Source: Tabrizicola_A sp965284335 (GTDB taxonomy: Bacteria; Pseudomonadota; Alphaproteobacteria; Rhodobacterales; Rhodobacteraceae). Taken from it: 64,000 nucleotides of DNA. Position numbers and translations under genes: made by a program. This document shows positions 40,612 through 50,271 of this stretch, piece after piece; position 1 is the stretch's first letter, and every line of letters begins with the position of its first letter. The notes beneath the pieces were generated by a model. The model searched no databases. It saw only the letters and a program-made list of their open reading frames with translations, and was not told the origin of the DNA. The DNA is taken from assembly GCF_965284335.1 (NCBI RefSeq), contig NZ_OZ260076.1; one strand, 5' to 3'.

Positions 40612-41808
40612 TCAACGGAAGGTCACGGTTTCGTAGACGCCGCCCTTGATTTCGAACTGCTTGTAACGGCCAGCGGATTCGCCGGGTCCGATCAAGGTCA
40701 CACCCGAGGCACCATCATAGTCGATGGCGGTGCCAGCGGCGATCAGCTCAAGTGCCTTGGCCAATTCGCCGGGCATGATCTTGACGCCCGAACCGTCAGC
40801 CGGACCGTTGGCAATCTCAAGGATCTTGCCAGCATAGACCTTGCTGTCGGTCGAACCTGCTGCGTGCATGGCCAGCATGATGAGCGCCGCGGCGTCATAG
40901 CTTTCCATGGTATAGGGCGAGGTGGCGTCGAACGGGGTGGCGTTTGCCTTGCCCATTTCGGTCAGGATGGCAGCGCCGGGGCTGTCAGACTGTGCGACCT
41001 GGCCGTAAGAGCCGTCCAAAGCCGGGCCGATGGCTGCGGGCAGGCTGTCGCCCACCATACCGCCGGGCAGACCGAACTGCGAGAACGCACCCGAATCGAG
41101 CGAGGCTTGGATAATGCCCTTACCGCCCTGATCAAGATAGCCTGCAACGACCAGAAGGTCGCCACCAGCCGCCGCCAAGGACGCAACTTCGGCCGAATAG
41201 TCAGCCTTGCCGTCTTCGTGCGGGATATTGATGGTCACGGTGCCGCCCTGAGCTTGGAAGCCAGCCGCAATCGCTTCGGCCAGACCCTTGCCGTAGTCCG
41301 AGTTGGAATAGGTCATCGCGATCGAGGTGACGCCCTTTTCCTTCAGGATTTCGCCCATAACTTCGCCTTCGCGCGCGTCGGAAGGCGCGGTGCGGAAGAA
41401 CAGGCCGTCATCTTCGGCGGTGGTCAGTGCAGGCGAGGTGGCCGAGGGCGACACCATCACGATGCCGTTCGGACGGGCCACGTTTTGCAGCACAGCACCG
41501 GTCACACCCGAGCAGTCTGCCCCGATGATGCCCTTCACGCCTTCGGCGGTGACCATACGTTCCGCGGCCGAGGTGGCAGCCGCCGAATCGACGCAGGTCG
41601 AATCGCCGCGCACTGAGACGAAGTTATAGGCCGATTTGCCCGAAGCATTCACTTCGGCCATCGCCGTTTCGGCCGCCGCCGCCATATGGCTGGTCAGCGA
41701 TTCGATTGGGCCGGTAAAGCCGATAAGCACGCCAAGTTTCACATCTTCAGCCGCGGCAGCGCCGGTTAGTGCCAGCGTTGCAGCCGAAGCCATAAGCAGT
41801 TTTTTCAT
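40612..41808 (-). CDS. livK: Periplasmic amine/amino-acid-binding protein of Liv-type transporter
   Basis: The 398-residue product starts with a clear Sec signal peptide (MKKLLMASAATLALTGAAAA, cleavage before EDVKLG). The mature part is a type I periplasmic binding protein (LivJ/LivK class): GVLIGFTGPIESLT, GADCSGVTGAVLQNVA, MVSPSATSPALT, AMTYSNSDYGKGLAEAI. It captures the ligand in the periplasm for the LivHMGF channel. The ligand cannot be named from sequence. The position downstream of a GlxA-type regulator and upstream of a dimethylglycine dehydrogenase-like gene argues for a methylated compound (inference). It is the first gene of its operon. Confidence 0.9.
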   Translation of the reverse strand: MKKLLMASAATLALTGAAAAEDVKLGVLIGFTGPIESLTSHMAAAAETAMAEVNASGKSAYNFVSVRGDSTCVDSAAATSAAERMVTAEGVKGIIGADCSGVTGAVLQNVARPNGIVMVSPSATSPALTTAEDDGLFFRTAPSDAREGEVMGEILKEKGVTSIAMTYSNSDYGKGLAEAIAAGFQAQGGTVTINIPHEDGKADYSAEVASLAAAGGDLLVVAGYLDQGGKGIIQASLDSGAFSQFGLPGGMVGDSLPAAIGPALDGSYGQVAQSDSPGAAILTEMGKANATPFDATSPYTMESYDAAALIMLAMHAAGSTDSKVYAGKILEIANGPADGSGVKIMPGELAKALELIAAGTAIDYDGASGVTLIGPGESAGRYKQFEIKGGVYETVTFR

Positions 41809-42031
41809 TGGTCTCTCCCATGTTGGATCGCAATCCTGACGCCAAACTAGAGAGTGGCCGCGAAAAAGGAAAGCCCCCTAATGTCGACATGATGTGTGCA
41901 AGACGTTGCGGGTTAAGCCATTGTTCCTACCCCGAGCGGGCAGGCTTTGGTTGACACAGCATCACCCCCAAATAGCCGAGGTGCAGGCAGGAAACGTGAG
42001 CTTAGACCAGCCAGCTTCGCGCAAACTCTGG

Positions 42032-43054
42032 CTAGATCGACAGCCGACCGACCATCGCTGCGGGTGCCATGCCTTGGGTGCCGCGTTCGCGATAGGGGGT
42101 GGTGTTGTAATGGCTGCGATAGCATTTTGAAAAATGCGACGGGCTGGCAAAGCCGCAGGCCAAGGCCACGTTGATCACGCTCATATCCGTTTGCATCAAC
42201 AGGTTACGCGCCTTTTGCAGTCGCAATTCCATGTAATAGCGCTTTGGGCTGCGGTTCAGATAGCGGCGGAACAGCCGTTCCAGCTGGCGGGTGGACATGC
42301 CCACCTCTTCGGCCAGATCGGCGGGGCTCATCGGGTCTTCGATATTGCCTTCCATCATCTGGATGACTTGGCTCAGTTTCGGATGCCGAACGCCGATCCG
42401 CGTCGGGATCGAAAGACGTTGGGTGTCCTGATCGGTGCGGATGGCGGAATAGATCAACTGATCGGCGACGGTATTGGCCAGATCTTCGCCCTGATCGGCC
42501 GCAATAACCTTGAGCATAAGGTCGATCGACGAGGTGCCCCCTGCGGTTGACCAGCGGTTGCCATCCATCACAAAGACCGACTTCGTCAGTTTGACCTGTT
42601 CGAATTCTTCCAAAAAGCCGTCCTGATTCTCCCAATGGATGGTGGCTTTCTTGCCCTCCAGAAGCCCGGCCTTGGCTACGGTATAGGCCCCGGTGCACAA
42701 CCCCCCAACGGTGACCCCACGCCGGGCCTCGCGGCGCAGCCAGTTCAGCACGCTTTTGGTCGAGGCGCGTTGCACGTCAATGCCGCCGCAGACCAACAAA
42801 ATATCATCGCGGTCAATCTCTTCCAGCCCGATATCCAGTTTGAACGAGGCCCCGTTCGAGCAGCTGACCATATCGCCTTCGCCGGCCAGAACCCAATGAT
42901 ACAGATCCTGCCCAGACACCCGATTGGCGATGCGCAAAGGCTCGATCGCGCCTGCAAAAGACAGCATGGTAAAGCGTTCAAGCAGGAGGAATACGAAACG
43001 CTTGGGCGTGGCCGTCTTGGTGACCGAGGTTGCCTTGCGCTGGGGGCTGGACAT
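42032..43054 (-). CDS. GlxA-family AraC-type regulator (GbdR-like)
   Basis: The product is 340 residues. The N-terminal half is a DJ-1/PfpI-like ligand domain (KRFVFLLLERFTMLSFAGAIEPLRIAN, VCGGIDV, GGLCTGAYTVAKAGLLEGKKATIHWE). The C-terminal third is an AraC double helix-turn-helix (DPMSPADLAEEVGMSTRQLERLFRRYL ... VALACGFASPSHFSKCYRSHYNTTP). The best-known relative is GbdR, which activates glycine betaine and dimethylglycine catabolism. It probably controls the Liv operon and dehydrogenase downstream on the same strand. It stands 154 bp from the divergent DAHP synthase gene. Confidence 0.85.
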   Translation of the reverse strand: MSSPQRKATSVTKTATPKRFVFLLLERFTMLSFAGAIEPLRIANRVSGQDLYHWVLAGEGDMVSCSNGASFKLDIGLEEIDRDDILLVCGGIDVQRASTKSVLNWLRREARRGVTVGGLCTGAYTVAKAGLLEGKKATIHWENQDGFLEEFEQVKLTKSVFVMDGNRWSTAGGTSSIDLMLKVIAADQGEDLANTVADQLIYSAIRTDQDTQRLSIPTRIGVRHPKLSQVIQMMEGNIEDPMSPADLAEEVGMSTRQLERLFRRYLNRSPKRYYMELRLQKARNLLMQTDMSVINVALACGFASPSHFSKCYRSHYNTTPYRERGTQGMAPAAMVGRLSI

Positions 43055-43208
43055 CTTGCGACCTATTCATGTCGGTTTCGGCGGAGGGAAACAGGAAATT
43101 CACCGCTCCGCAAGGCCATTCCGCCACAAAACGCGCCCTTTCCGCCTTTGCATCCGCCGCAATTTTCCTTATACCGCGCGGCGATATCGCTAACGAAAGG
43201 GCAGGGCC

Positions 43209-44579
43209 ATGACCAAGGGCTGGAAAAAATCCGACTGGCGCGCAAAACCGCGTATCCAGATGCCGGACTATCCTGATGCCGCGGCACTGGCTGCGGTTGA
43301 GGCTCAATTGGCCAAATACCCGCCATTGGTGTTTGCTGGCGAGGCGCGGCGGCTGAAAAAGCAGTTGGCACAGGCGGCTGAGGGCAAGGCGTTCTTGCTG
43401 CAAGGCGGTGACTGCGCCGAAAGCTTTGCCGAATTCAGCGCCGATAACATCCGCGACACGTTCCGTGTGATGCTGCAAATGGCGGTGGTCTTGACCTATG
43501 GCGCCAAGGTGCCGGTAATCAAGGTGGGCCGGATGGCCGGCCAGTTTGCCAAGCCGCGCTCTGCGCCGACCGAGGTGATCGGCGGCGTCGAATACCCGTC
43601 CTACCGCGGCGACATCATCAACGGGTTCGAGGCCACCCAGGAGGCCCGCATTCCCGATCCCAACCGGATGTTGCAAGCCTATACTCAGGCTGCAGCCTCG
43701 CTGAACCTGTTGCGCGCCTTTTCGACGGGCGGCTTTGCCGACATTCACCGCGTGCATTCTTGGACGTTGGGTTTTGCGGAACATGATAAGGCGGAACGCT
43801 ACCGCGAATTGTCCAACCGCATCTCGGATGCCTTGGACTTTATGAATGCCGCCGGGGTGAATTCCGATACCGCCGATGTGCTGAGCCGGGTTGATTTCTA
43901 CACCAGCCATGAGGCGCTGCTTTTGGAATACGAAGAGGCGCTGTGCCGGGTCGACAGTCTGACCGGGCAGAATGTCGCCGGATCGGGCCATATGATCTGG
44001 ATTGGCGACCGCACCCGTCAGCCCGACGGCGCGCATGTCGAGTTTTGCCGGGGTGTGTTGAACCCGATTGGGTTGAAATGCGGCCCGACCACCACGGCCG
44101 AGGATCTCAAGGTGCTGATGGCCAAGCTGAACCCCGAAAATGAGCCGGGTCGTTTGACGCTGATCGCGCGCTTTGGCGCGGGCAAGGTGGGTGATCATCT
44201 GCCGCGCTTGGTTCAGGCTGTGCAAGAGGAAGGCGCAAAGGTCTTGTGGTCGTGCGACCCGATGCATGGCAACACGATCAAGGCGGCATCGGGCTATAAG
44301 ACCCGGCCTTTCGATTCCGTGCTGCGCGAGGTGCGCGAATTCTTTGCCATTCACAAAGCCGAAGGCACCGTGCCGGGCGGTGTGCATTTTGAAATGACCG
44401 GCAAGGATGTGACCGAATGCACCGGGGGCTTGCGTGCGGTGTCTGATGAAAACCTTGCTGATCGTTATCACACCGCCTGCGATCCGCGCCTGAATGCCAG
44501 CCAGTCGCTGGAATTGGCCTTCCTTGTGGCCGAAGAACTCTCGGCCCAGCGGGACGAGGCGCGGCGCGCGGTTCTTTGA
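43209..44579 (+). CDS. aroG: Class II 3-deoxy-7-phosphoheptulonate synthase
   Basis: The 456-residue product is a plant-type (class II) DAHP synthase, the first step of the shikimate pathway: phosphoenolpyruvate plus erythrose 4-phosphate. Motifs are FLLQGGDCAESFAEF (about 63-77), VGRMAGQFAKPRS, GDIINGFE, PNRMLQAYTQAAASLNLLR, GLKCGPTT, SCDPMHGNT and CTGG near the C-terminus. The ATG is preceded by AAAGGG-rich sequence. It is divergent from the GlxA-type regulator. Confidence 0.93.
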   Translation: MTKGWKKSDWRAKPRIQMPDYPDAAALAAVEAQLAKYPPLVFAGEARRLKKQLAQAAEGKAFLLQGGDCAESFAEFSADNIRDTFRVMLQMAVVLTYGAKVPVIKVGRMAGQFAKPRSAPTEVIGGVEYPSYRGDIINGFEATQEARIPDPNRMLQAYTQAAASLNLLRAFSTGGFADIHRVHSWTLGFAEHDKAERYRELSNRISDALDFMNAAGVNSDTADVLSRVDFYTSHEALLLEYEEALCRVDSLTGQNVAGSGHMIWIGDRTRQPDGAHVEFCRGVLNPIGLKCGPTTTAEDLKVLMAKLNPENEPGRLTLIARFGAGKVGDHLPRLVQAVQEEGAKVLWSCDPMHGNTIKAASGYKTRPFDSVLREVREFFAIHKAEGTVPGGVHFEMTGKDVTECTGGLRAVSDENLADRYHTACDPRLNASQSLELAFLVAEELSAQRDEARRAVL

Positions 44580-44602
44580 TCGGTTCTACCAGTGAAAGAA
44601 AA

Positions 44603-44624
44603 GCGGTCCCGTCACAGGGGCCGC
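44603..44624 (-). terminator. Probable terminator of the PAS gene
   Basis: On the minus strand GCGGCCCC-TGTGAC-GGGACCGC (one mismatch) is followed by TTTTCTTTC, immediately past the PAS-gene stop. The opposite strand may also help end aroG transcription. Confidence 0.6.
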
Positions 44625-44625
44625 G

Positions 44626-45279
44626 CTAGTCCTCGCGAGAGCTGACCAACCGCAGATGTGGTTTGGCGGGGGGCTTTTGAAACGACCGCGGTGCTTCGGC
44701 AAATTCCTGCGCCAGCCCCAGCGATTTGGCAGCACATTTGCCTGCGGGCAAAGGCTCTTGCAGCATACGGCTGATTGTAAATCGCCGCGGCGCGCGGCCG
44801 ATTTGGCCTTTGAAACACAGACAGCCCAAGGCAAGGCCCGGCTCATCATACCCCCCGACCACGGGCAACAAGATCATACGGGCCGAAAGCGCCGGGCGAC
44901 CAATGCCTCGCTCGGCCTCAAGCCAGAGATCCAACAGATGATCGCCGCGAAAAAGGCCCGCCAAGGCCGAGGACAAACTGGCGCGCGCCACCGGCTCTAG
45001 GAAAGCCGTGATGGGCATGCCGCGCGGGTCCATGCCCAAAAGATCGCAAAGCGCCATGCCAGCCAGACGAATGCGCCCATGGTTTGGCGCAATCTGCTCG
45101 ATCAAAAACACCTGCTCCAGCGCCGAGACCATGCCGCGCGGGTTGATGTCATCACGCCGGGGAAGCTGCCCATCGCGGCGCAAGCCCTCCCAATAGGCGC
45201 GCACGGTTTGTACATGATGAAAATCGCCCTGCGCATCTTTGAAACGGTCCGACGTGGTGCCATCGATAAACCAAACCAT
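44626..45279 (-). CDS. PAS_5-type PAS domain protein
   Basis: The product is 217 residues. The central part (YWEGLRRDGQLPRRDDINPRGMVSALEQVFLIEQI, GRIRLAGMALCDLLGMDPRGMPI, LLPVVGG) matches the PAS_5 pattern found in alphaproteobacterial PAS proteins such as Caulobacter MopJ. The C-terminal 60 residues are Pro/Lys-rich and look unstructured. There is no output domain, so it probably acts by protein contact. The ATG at 45277-45279 is preferred; an ATG three codons upstream has its AAAGG too close. Its ligand and targets are unknown. Confidence 0.75.
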   Translation of the reverse strand: MVWFIDGTTSDRFKDAQGDFHHVQTVRAYWEGLRRDGQLPRRDDINPRGMVSALEQVFLIEQIAPNHGRIRLAGMALCDLLGMDPRGMPITAFLEPVARASLSSALAGLFRGDHLLDLWLEAERGIGRPALSARMILLPVVGGYDEPGLALGCLCFKGQIGRAPRRFTISRMLQEPLPAGKCAAKSLGLAQEFAEAPRSFQKPPAKPHLRLVSSRED

Positions 45280-45500
45280 GATCGGCATGCCTTTAATCTT
45301 AAATCTATTTGTTTGCGTGTCACGAACACAGAGAAGATCAAGGCTTCACGCTGTGACGCCGTAAGTCTTGGGCCAAGCCCGCAGCCTGTGTTCTTGTTTG
45401 GCCAATATATCGCAACTGAAACGCGTTTTGCGGATATTCTTTACAAATGGTAAACATCGCCAGATGGGGCAAAGGCCGCGCGTTGGAAAAGGATAGGTGC

Positions 45501-46400
45501 ATGACCGTATCGATGACCGGATTTGCCGCACGGCGCGGGCAGGGGGCGGGGCATACTTGGGCTTGGGATATTCGCAGCGTGAACGGCAAGGGGCTGGATC
45601 TGCGGTTGCGGGTGCCCGATTGGATCGACGGGCTGGAACTTGCTTTGCGCGGTGAAATTGCCAAGGCCATGGGGCGCGGCAATGTCAGCCTGTCACTCAA
45701 AGTCGCGCGCGATGGCATGGCCGACGGTGCCGAGGCGCTGCGGGTGAATGGGCCTGCCCTGAACGCAGTGCTGCGCGCCATGGCCGAGGTTGAGCAGGCC
45801 GCGATGGATACCAACCTGACGCTCGCCCCTGCCAATGCCGCCGATGTTTTGGCGGTGCGGGGTGTTCTAGACACCTCGGCCGCCGAGGTGGACAGCGCCC
45901 CGTTACGCGCCGCAATTCTGGCCGATCTACCCGCCCTTTTGGCCGAGTTTTCGGCCATGCGCGCGGCAGAGGGCGCTGTTTTGGCGCGGGTGATCGCCGC
46001 ACAGCTTGACACTCTGGCCCGCCTGACCGCCGAGGCCGCGACTGAGGCCGAGGCCCGCCGCGCGGCTTCAGGTGCGGCATTGCGCGAAGCCTTGCTGCGG
46101 GTGCTGGAAACGCTCGATGGGCTGGACGAGACGCGCTTGGCCCAAGAGCTGGCGCTTTTGGCGGTGAAAAATGATGTCACCGAGGAATTGGACCGTCTGG
46201 CCGCCCATATTGACGCCGCCCGCGCGCTTTTGGCCGATCCCGGCCCGGTGGGCCGCAAGTTTGATTTCCTGATGCAGGAATTCATGCGCGAGGCCAACAC
46301 CTTGTGTTCCAAAGCGCAGTCGATGGCACTGACGCGGATCGGGCTTGACCTGAAAACGGTGATCGATCAGATGCGCGAACAGGTTCAGAACGTGGAATAG
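45501..46400 (+). CDS. yicC: YicC-family endoribonuclease
   Basis: The 299-residue product begins MTVSMTGFAARRG with SVNGKGLDLRLRVPDW, the family N-terminus, and ends with the conserved KFDFLMQEFMREANTLCSKA and KTVIDQMREQVQNVE. YicC/YloC proteins are metal-dependent endoribonucleases acting on mRNA and small RNA. An upstream extension of 18 codons is rejected because the family begins MTxSMTGF. The gene is 3 bp before gmk, a conserved pairing. Confidence 0.92.
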   Translation: MTVSMTGFAARRGQGAGHTWAWDIRSVNGKGLDLRLRVPDWIDGLELALRGEIAKAMGRGNVSLSLKVARDGMADGAEALRVNGPALNAVLRAMAEVEQAAMDTNLTLAPANAADVLAVRGVLDTSAAEVDSAPLRAAILADLPALLAEFSAMRAAEGAVLARVIAAQLDTLARLTAEAATEAEARRAASGAALREALLRVLETLDGLDETRLAQELALLAVKNDVTEELDRLAAHIDAARALLADPGPVGRKFDFLMQEFMREANTLCSKAQSMALTRIGLDLKTVIDQMREQVQNVE

Positions 46401-46403
46401 ATC

Positions 46404-47051
46404 ATGGCCCAAACTGCCCCCCGTCGTGGGCTTTTGCTTATCCTGTCCTCGCCCTCGGGTGCGGGGAAATCGACGCTGGCGCGGCGGCTGATGGACTGGG
46501 ACCCGTCCTTGCGCTTTTCGGTTTCGGCCACCACCCGCGCGCCCCGTCCGGGTGAGGTGGATGGGCGCGAGTATTATTTCAAAAGCCGCGCCGAGTTTGA
46601 ACAGATGGTTGCCGCAGGCGAGATGCTGGAACATGCCGAGGTGTTTGGCAATTTCTATGGCAGCCCCAAAGGCCCGGTTGAGGCGGCGATGCACGAGGGC
46701 CGCGATACGCTGTTTGACATCGATTGGCAGGGCGGCCAGCAAATCCGCAATTCAACGCTTGGCCGTGATGTGGTCTCGGTGTTTGTTCTGCCGCCCTCAA
46801 TCGCCGAGTTGGACCGCCGCTTGCGCGGCCGCGCGCAAGACAGCGATGAGGTGATTGCAGGCCGTATGGCGAAATCGCAGGCTGAAATCAGCCATTGGGC
46901 GGAATACGACTATGTGATCGTCAACAATGATATTGATCGCGCTTTCAATGACTTGCTGACCATTCTTCAGGCCGAACGTATGCGGCGGGATCGTCAGCCC
47001 GGCTTGGCCGAATTTGTCCGTGGCCTGAACAAGGAGTTTGACGCGCGATGA
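46404..47051 (+). CDS. gmk: Guanylate kinase
   Basis: The 215-residue kinase phosphorylates GMP to GDP. The P-loop is SSPSGAGKSTLARRL (about 15-29). The GMP-binding region is SVSATTRAPRPGEVDGREYYF, followed by GNFYGSPKGPVE and DIDWQGGQQIR. The C-terminal Arg-rich segment is typical. It sits 3 bp after yicC and overlaps the next gene by ATGA, so the three are co-translated. Confidence 0.96.
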   Translation: MAQTAPRRGLLLILSSPSGAGKSTLARRLMDWDPSLRFSVSATTRAPRPGEVDGREYYFKSRAEFEQMVAAGEMLEHAEVFGNFYGSPKGPVEAAMHEGRDTLFDIDWQGGQQIRNSTLGRDVVSVFVLPPSIAELDRRLRGRAQDSDEVIAGRMAKSQAEISHWAEYDYVIVNNDIDRAFNDLLTILQAERMRRDRQPGLAEFVRGLNKEFDAR

Positions 47052-47566
47052 TTTACGCACTTGACGGCATCCGCCCGCAGATCGACCCCACAGCCTGGAT
47101 CGCGCCCACAGCGGTGCTGATCGGCAATGTCATTGTCGGCCCCGGCGCGAATATCTGGTTTGGCGCGGTTTTGCGCGGCGATAACGAGCCAATCACTGTG
47201 GGGGCGGGCAGTAATGTGCAGGAAAACGCCGTTTTGCACACCGACATCGGATGCCCCCTGACCATTGGCGCCGATTGCACCATCGGCCACAAGGCCATGC
47301 TGCACGGTTGCACCATCGAAGACGGCAGCCTGATTGGCATGGGGGCGACGGTGCTCAACAACGCCGTGATCGGGGCCGGTTCGCTGATCGGCGCTTGTGC
47401 CTTGGTGACCGAGGGCAAATCAATTCCGCCGGGGTCTTTGGTCATGGGGGCCCCTGCCAAGGTTGTGCGAGAGCTGGATGCGGCGGCGCGGGCAAAGTTG
47501 CTGTTGTCCGCCGCAGGCTACCGCGCCAATGCCGCGCGTTTTGCCGCGGGACTGGTGGCCGTTTGA
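47048..47566 (+). CDS. Gamma carbonic anhydrase-like hexapeptide protein
   Basis: The 172-residue product is a left-handed beta-helix built of hexapeptide repeats (VLIGNVIVGPGANIWFGAVLRGDNEPITVG). The three histidines expected to bind metal are in LHTDIG and GHKAMLHGC. It belongs to the YrdA/PaaY-type gamma carbonic anhydrase family; many members are not proven to hydrate CO2. It overlaps gmk by 4 bp. Confidence 0.88.
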   Translation: MIYALDGIRPQIDPTAWIAPTAVLIGNVIVGPGANIWFGAVLRGDNEPITVGAGSNVQENAVLHTDIGCPLTIGADCTIGHKAMLHGCTIEDGSLIGMGATVLNNAVIGAGSLIGACALVTEGKSIPPGSLVMGAPAKVVRELDAAARAKLLLSAAGYRANAARFAAGLVAV

Positions 47567-47597
47567 CACCTATGGGGCGCAAGCCTAGGTTTCGGCC

Positions 47598-48869
47598 ATG
47601 ACAGCACACCTGACCAAGCCCGCGAAAGATCGGGCGATGATCTTTGTCCTGATCACCGTGTTTCTCGACATGGTGGGCTTTGGCATCATCATTCCGGTTT
47701 TGCCCGCGCTGATCGGCACCGTGGGGCAGGTGAGTTTGGGCGAAGCGGCGGTTTTGGGCGGCTGGATGGCGGCGGGCTATTCGCTGGCGCAATTCCTGTC
47801 AGGCCCGCTTTTGGGCAACCTGTCTGATCGCTATGGTCGCAGGCCCTTGCTTTTGCTTGCGATTTTTGGGCTGGGGGTGGATTTTCTCTTGCACGCGCTG
47901 GCCCCCAATATCGGCTGGCTTTTTGTCGGGCGGCTTTTGGCCGGGGTTTGCGGCGCAAGCTGGGTCATTGCCAACGCTTTCATCGCCGACATCACCGAAC
48001 CGCAAGACCGGGGCCGCGCCTATGGCCAAATGGGGGCAGCCTTTGGCTTGGGCTTTATCATCGGTCCGGCGGTGGGCGGGCTTTTGGGAGAGCTTGGCCC
48101 GCGCGTGCCGTTTTATGCGGCGGCTGCGGTGTCGACGATCAACCTGATTTACGGCTTCTTCGTTCTGCCCGAGACGCTGGCGCAGCACCATCGCCGCCCT
48201 TTCCATCTTGCGCGCGCCAATCCCTTTGGCGCCTTTAAGGTGTTTCGCACCTATCCCGGCGTCTTGCCGCTGTGTGCGGTCATGGCACTGTTTTTCTTTT
48301 TCACCTCGGTTTATCCGGCGATCTGGCCGTTTTGGGGTAAGGCCAATTTCGGCTGGTCCGAGGCGATGGTGGGCTTGACGCTGGCGATGTTCGGGCTGGT
48401 CATGGCGCTGTTTCAGGGGTTCTTGACCGGGCCTGCGGTGGCGCGCTGGGGTGAGCAGCGGGTGGTGTTGATCGGCCTTGTCTCGGCCATCCTTGCAATG
48501 TTCGGCTATGGATTTGTGGGATCTTTGGTCTTGGTCATCGCGCTGATGATCGTGCATGGCCCTGAGGGCTTTGTGCATCCCATGCTAACGGCGATCTTGT
48601 CGCAACGCGTGCCGGAAAACGCCCAAGGCGAGTTGCAGGGCGGGATCAGCGCCATCACCAACGTGGCGATGCTATTGGGCACAGTCTTTTTCGCCCAGAT
48701 CTTTGGCTATTTCATGCGACCAGATGCGCCCTTTCAATCGCCGAATGTCGCGTTTTATGTCGGAGGCTTGGGCTTGGTCGGCACGGGGCTTTTGATGTGG
48801 GCGGTCTTGCGCCAAGGCACGGGGCAAGGGGCGGATGATGGGGCCATCGGTGAGGGGCGACATGAGTGA
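47598..48869 (+). CDS. Tet-type MFS efflux transporter
   Basis: The 423-residue product has twelve hydrophobic segments and the MFS signature GNLSDRYGRRPLLL between helices 2 and 3, as in TetA-type drug/proton antiporters. Helix 1 reads FLDMVGFGIIIPVLPAL, and GPAVGGLLGE matches antiporter motif C. The substrate is unknown. Many environmental relatives are named tetracycline resistance proteins without proof. Its last 8 bp overlap the start of the aminotransferase gene. Confidence 0.88.
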   Translation: MTAHLTKPAKDRAMIFVLITVFLDMVGFGIIIPVLPALIGTVGQVSLGEAAVLGGWMAAGYSLAQFLSGPLLGNLSDRYGRRPLLLLAIFGLGVDFLLHALAPNIGWLFVGRLLAGVCGASWVIANAFIADITEPQDRGRAYGQMGAAFGLGFIIGPAVGGLLGELGPRVPFYAAAAVSTINLIYGFFVLPETLAQHHRRPFHLARANPFGAFKVFRTYPGVLPLCAVMALFFFFTSVYPAIWPFWGKANFGWSEAMVGLTLAMFGLVMALFQGFLTGPAVARWGEQRVVLIGLVSAILAMFGYGFVGSLVLVIALMIVHGPEGFVHPMLTAILSQRVPENAQGELQGGISAITNVAMLLGTVFFAQIFGYFMRPDAPFQSPNVAFYVGGLGLVGTGLLMWAVLRQGTGQGADDGAIGEGRHE

Positions 48870-50097
48870 CGAGCGCTTTACAGGGTCTTTCACCCAGCAA
48901 GAGCCGATCCCCGAAGCGGGGATCGAGGCGGCGCTGGCCGTTTTGCGCCATGGGCGGCTTCACCGCTATAACACCGCACCGGGAGAGATTGCCGAAACTG
49001 CCCTTTTGGAAGAGGAGTTCGCGGCATTTACGGGGGCGAAATACTGTCTGGCCGTGGCCTCTGGTGGCTACGCCATGGGCTGTGCCTTGCGCGCGATGGG
49101 GCTGCAACCGGGCGAGCCGGTTTTAAGCAATGCCTTCACCCTTGCCCCCGTGCCCGGTGCCATTGCCGCCGCCGGGGGGCGTCCGGTGTTTGTCGAGGTG
49201 ACCGAGGATCTGACGCTGGATTTCGCCGATCTTGAGGTGAAGGCCAAAGCTACGGGCGCGCGGCTTTTGATGCTGTCGCATATGCGTGGTCATCTGTGTG
49301 ACATGGAGGCGCTGGTGGCGCTGTGCGCCCGTTTGGGTGTGCAGATCATCGAAGATTGCGCCCATACCATGGGGGCCGCTTGGAAAGATGTGCCCTCGGG
49401 GCGGCATGGCGTGGTGGGCTGCTATTCGATGCAAACCTACAAGCACATGAACGCGGGCGAGGGTGGTTTTCTGATCTCGGACGATCCTGACATCATGGCC
49501 CGCGCGATCCTGCTGTCGGGCAGCTATATGCTTTACGCCAAGCACCGTGCTGCCCCGCCCGAAGAGGTGTTTGACCGGGTAAAGATGGAGACGCCCAATG
49601 TTTCGGGACGCATGGACAATCTGCGCGCGGCGATCTTGCGCCCACAGATCCCCATGCTGGCCGAACGGGTGGCACGCTGGGCCGCGCTCTATCAGACGCT
49701 AGAGGCGGGCTTGCAGGGCACCCCCGGCCTTCGGCTGGTGCCGCGACCGCAGGAAGAAACCTATGTCGGCTCCTCGTTTCAGTTTCTGTTGCCGGGCTGG
49801 TCTGATGCGCGCATCGGCCTATTCTTGACCCGCTGCATCGCCCGTGGGGTCGAATTGAAATGGTTCGGTGCCAATGAGCCTGTGGCCTTTACCAGCCGCT
49901 ATGACCATTGGCGCTATGCCGATGCACAAAGCCTGCCGCGCACCGACCGCATCTTGAAATCGTTGATCGACATGCGCCTGCCATTGACGTTTTCGCTGGA
50001 AGATGTGGCGATGATCGCCCGGATCATCCGGGTCGAGGCGCTGGCCGTGGGGCAGGGCCCAGAGCCGGATTCGGTCGAGCTGCCACCTGTGCAGTAA
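48862..50097 (+). CDS. DegT/DnrJ/EryC1/StrS-family aminotransferase
   Basis: The 411-residue PLP enzyme belongs to the sugar aminotransferase-like class. Visible are FTGAKYCLAVASGGYAMGCALRAMG, IEDCAHTMGAAWKD and the PLP-lysine region SMQTYKHMNAGEGGF. Most relatives transaminate nucleotide-linked keto sugars; no sugar-nucleotide genes are nearby, so the substrate is open. The start at 48862 (MSDERFTG) overlaps the transporter gene by 8 bp, suggesting co-translation with it. Confidence 0.85.
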   Translation: MSDERFTGSFTQQEPIPEAGIEAALAVLRHGRLHRYNTAPGEIAETALLEEEFAAFTGAKYCLAVASGGYAMGCALRAMGLQPGEPVLSNAFTLAPVPGAIAAAGGRPVFVEVTEDLTLDFADLEVKAKATGARLLMLSHMRGHLCDMEALVALCARLGVQIIEDCAHTMGAAWKDVPSGRHGVVGCYSMQTYKHMNAGEGGFLISDDPDIMARAILLSGSYMLYAKHRAAPPEEVFDRVKMETPNVSGRMDNLRAAILRPQIPMLAERVARWAALYQTLEAGLQGTPGLRLVPRPQEETYVGSSFQFLLPGWSDARIGLFLTRCIARGVELKWFGANEPVAFTSRYDHWRYADAQSLPRTDRILKSLIDMRLPLTFSLEDVAMIARIIRVEALAVGQGPEPDSVELPPVQ

Positions 50098-50271
50098 AAT
50101 CTCAGGCGATTTTTGCATACTGTTGCATACAATTCGTCGTATCTGCCATGTGTCGTCACGGAAAACCACCCGCAATGCGTTGACCCGGAGCGGGGGGCGA
50201 GGTAATGGAAGCCCAGTGATTTTGCGGCTATCATGCCGTGGCGCGCCCGATGCCAGCCAGAGGAGACACTC

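Noticed and set aside
36676..41808. Calling the transporter a plain leucine/isoleucine/valine importer
   Set aside because: The family match is to Liv-type porters in general, which carry many ligands; the neighbouring demethylation genes and GbdR-like regulator make the substrate open, so only family-level symbols are given.
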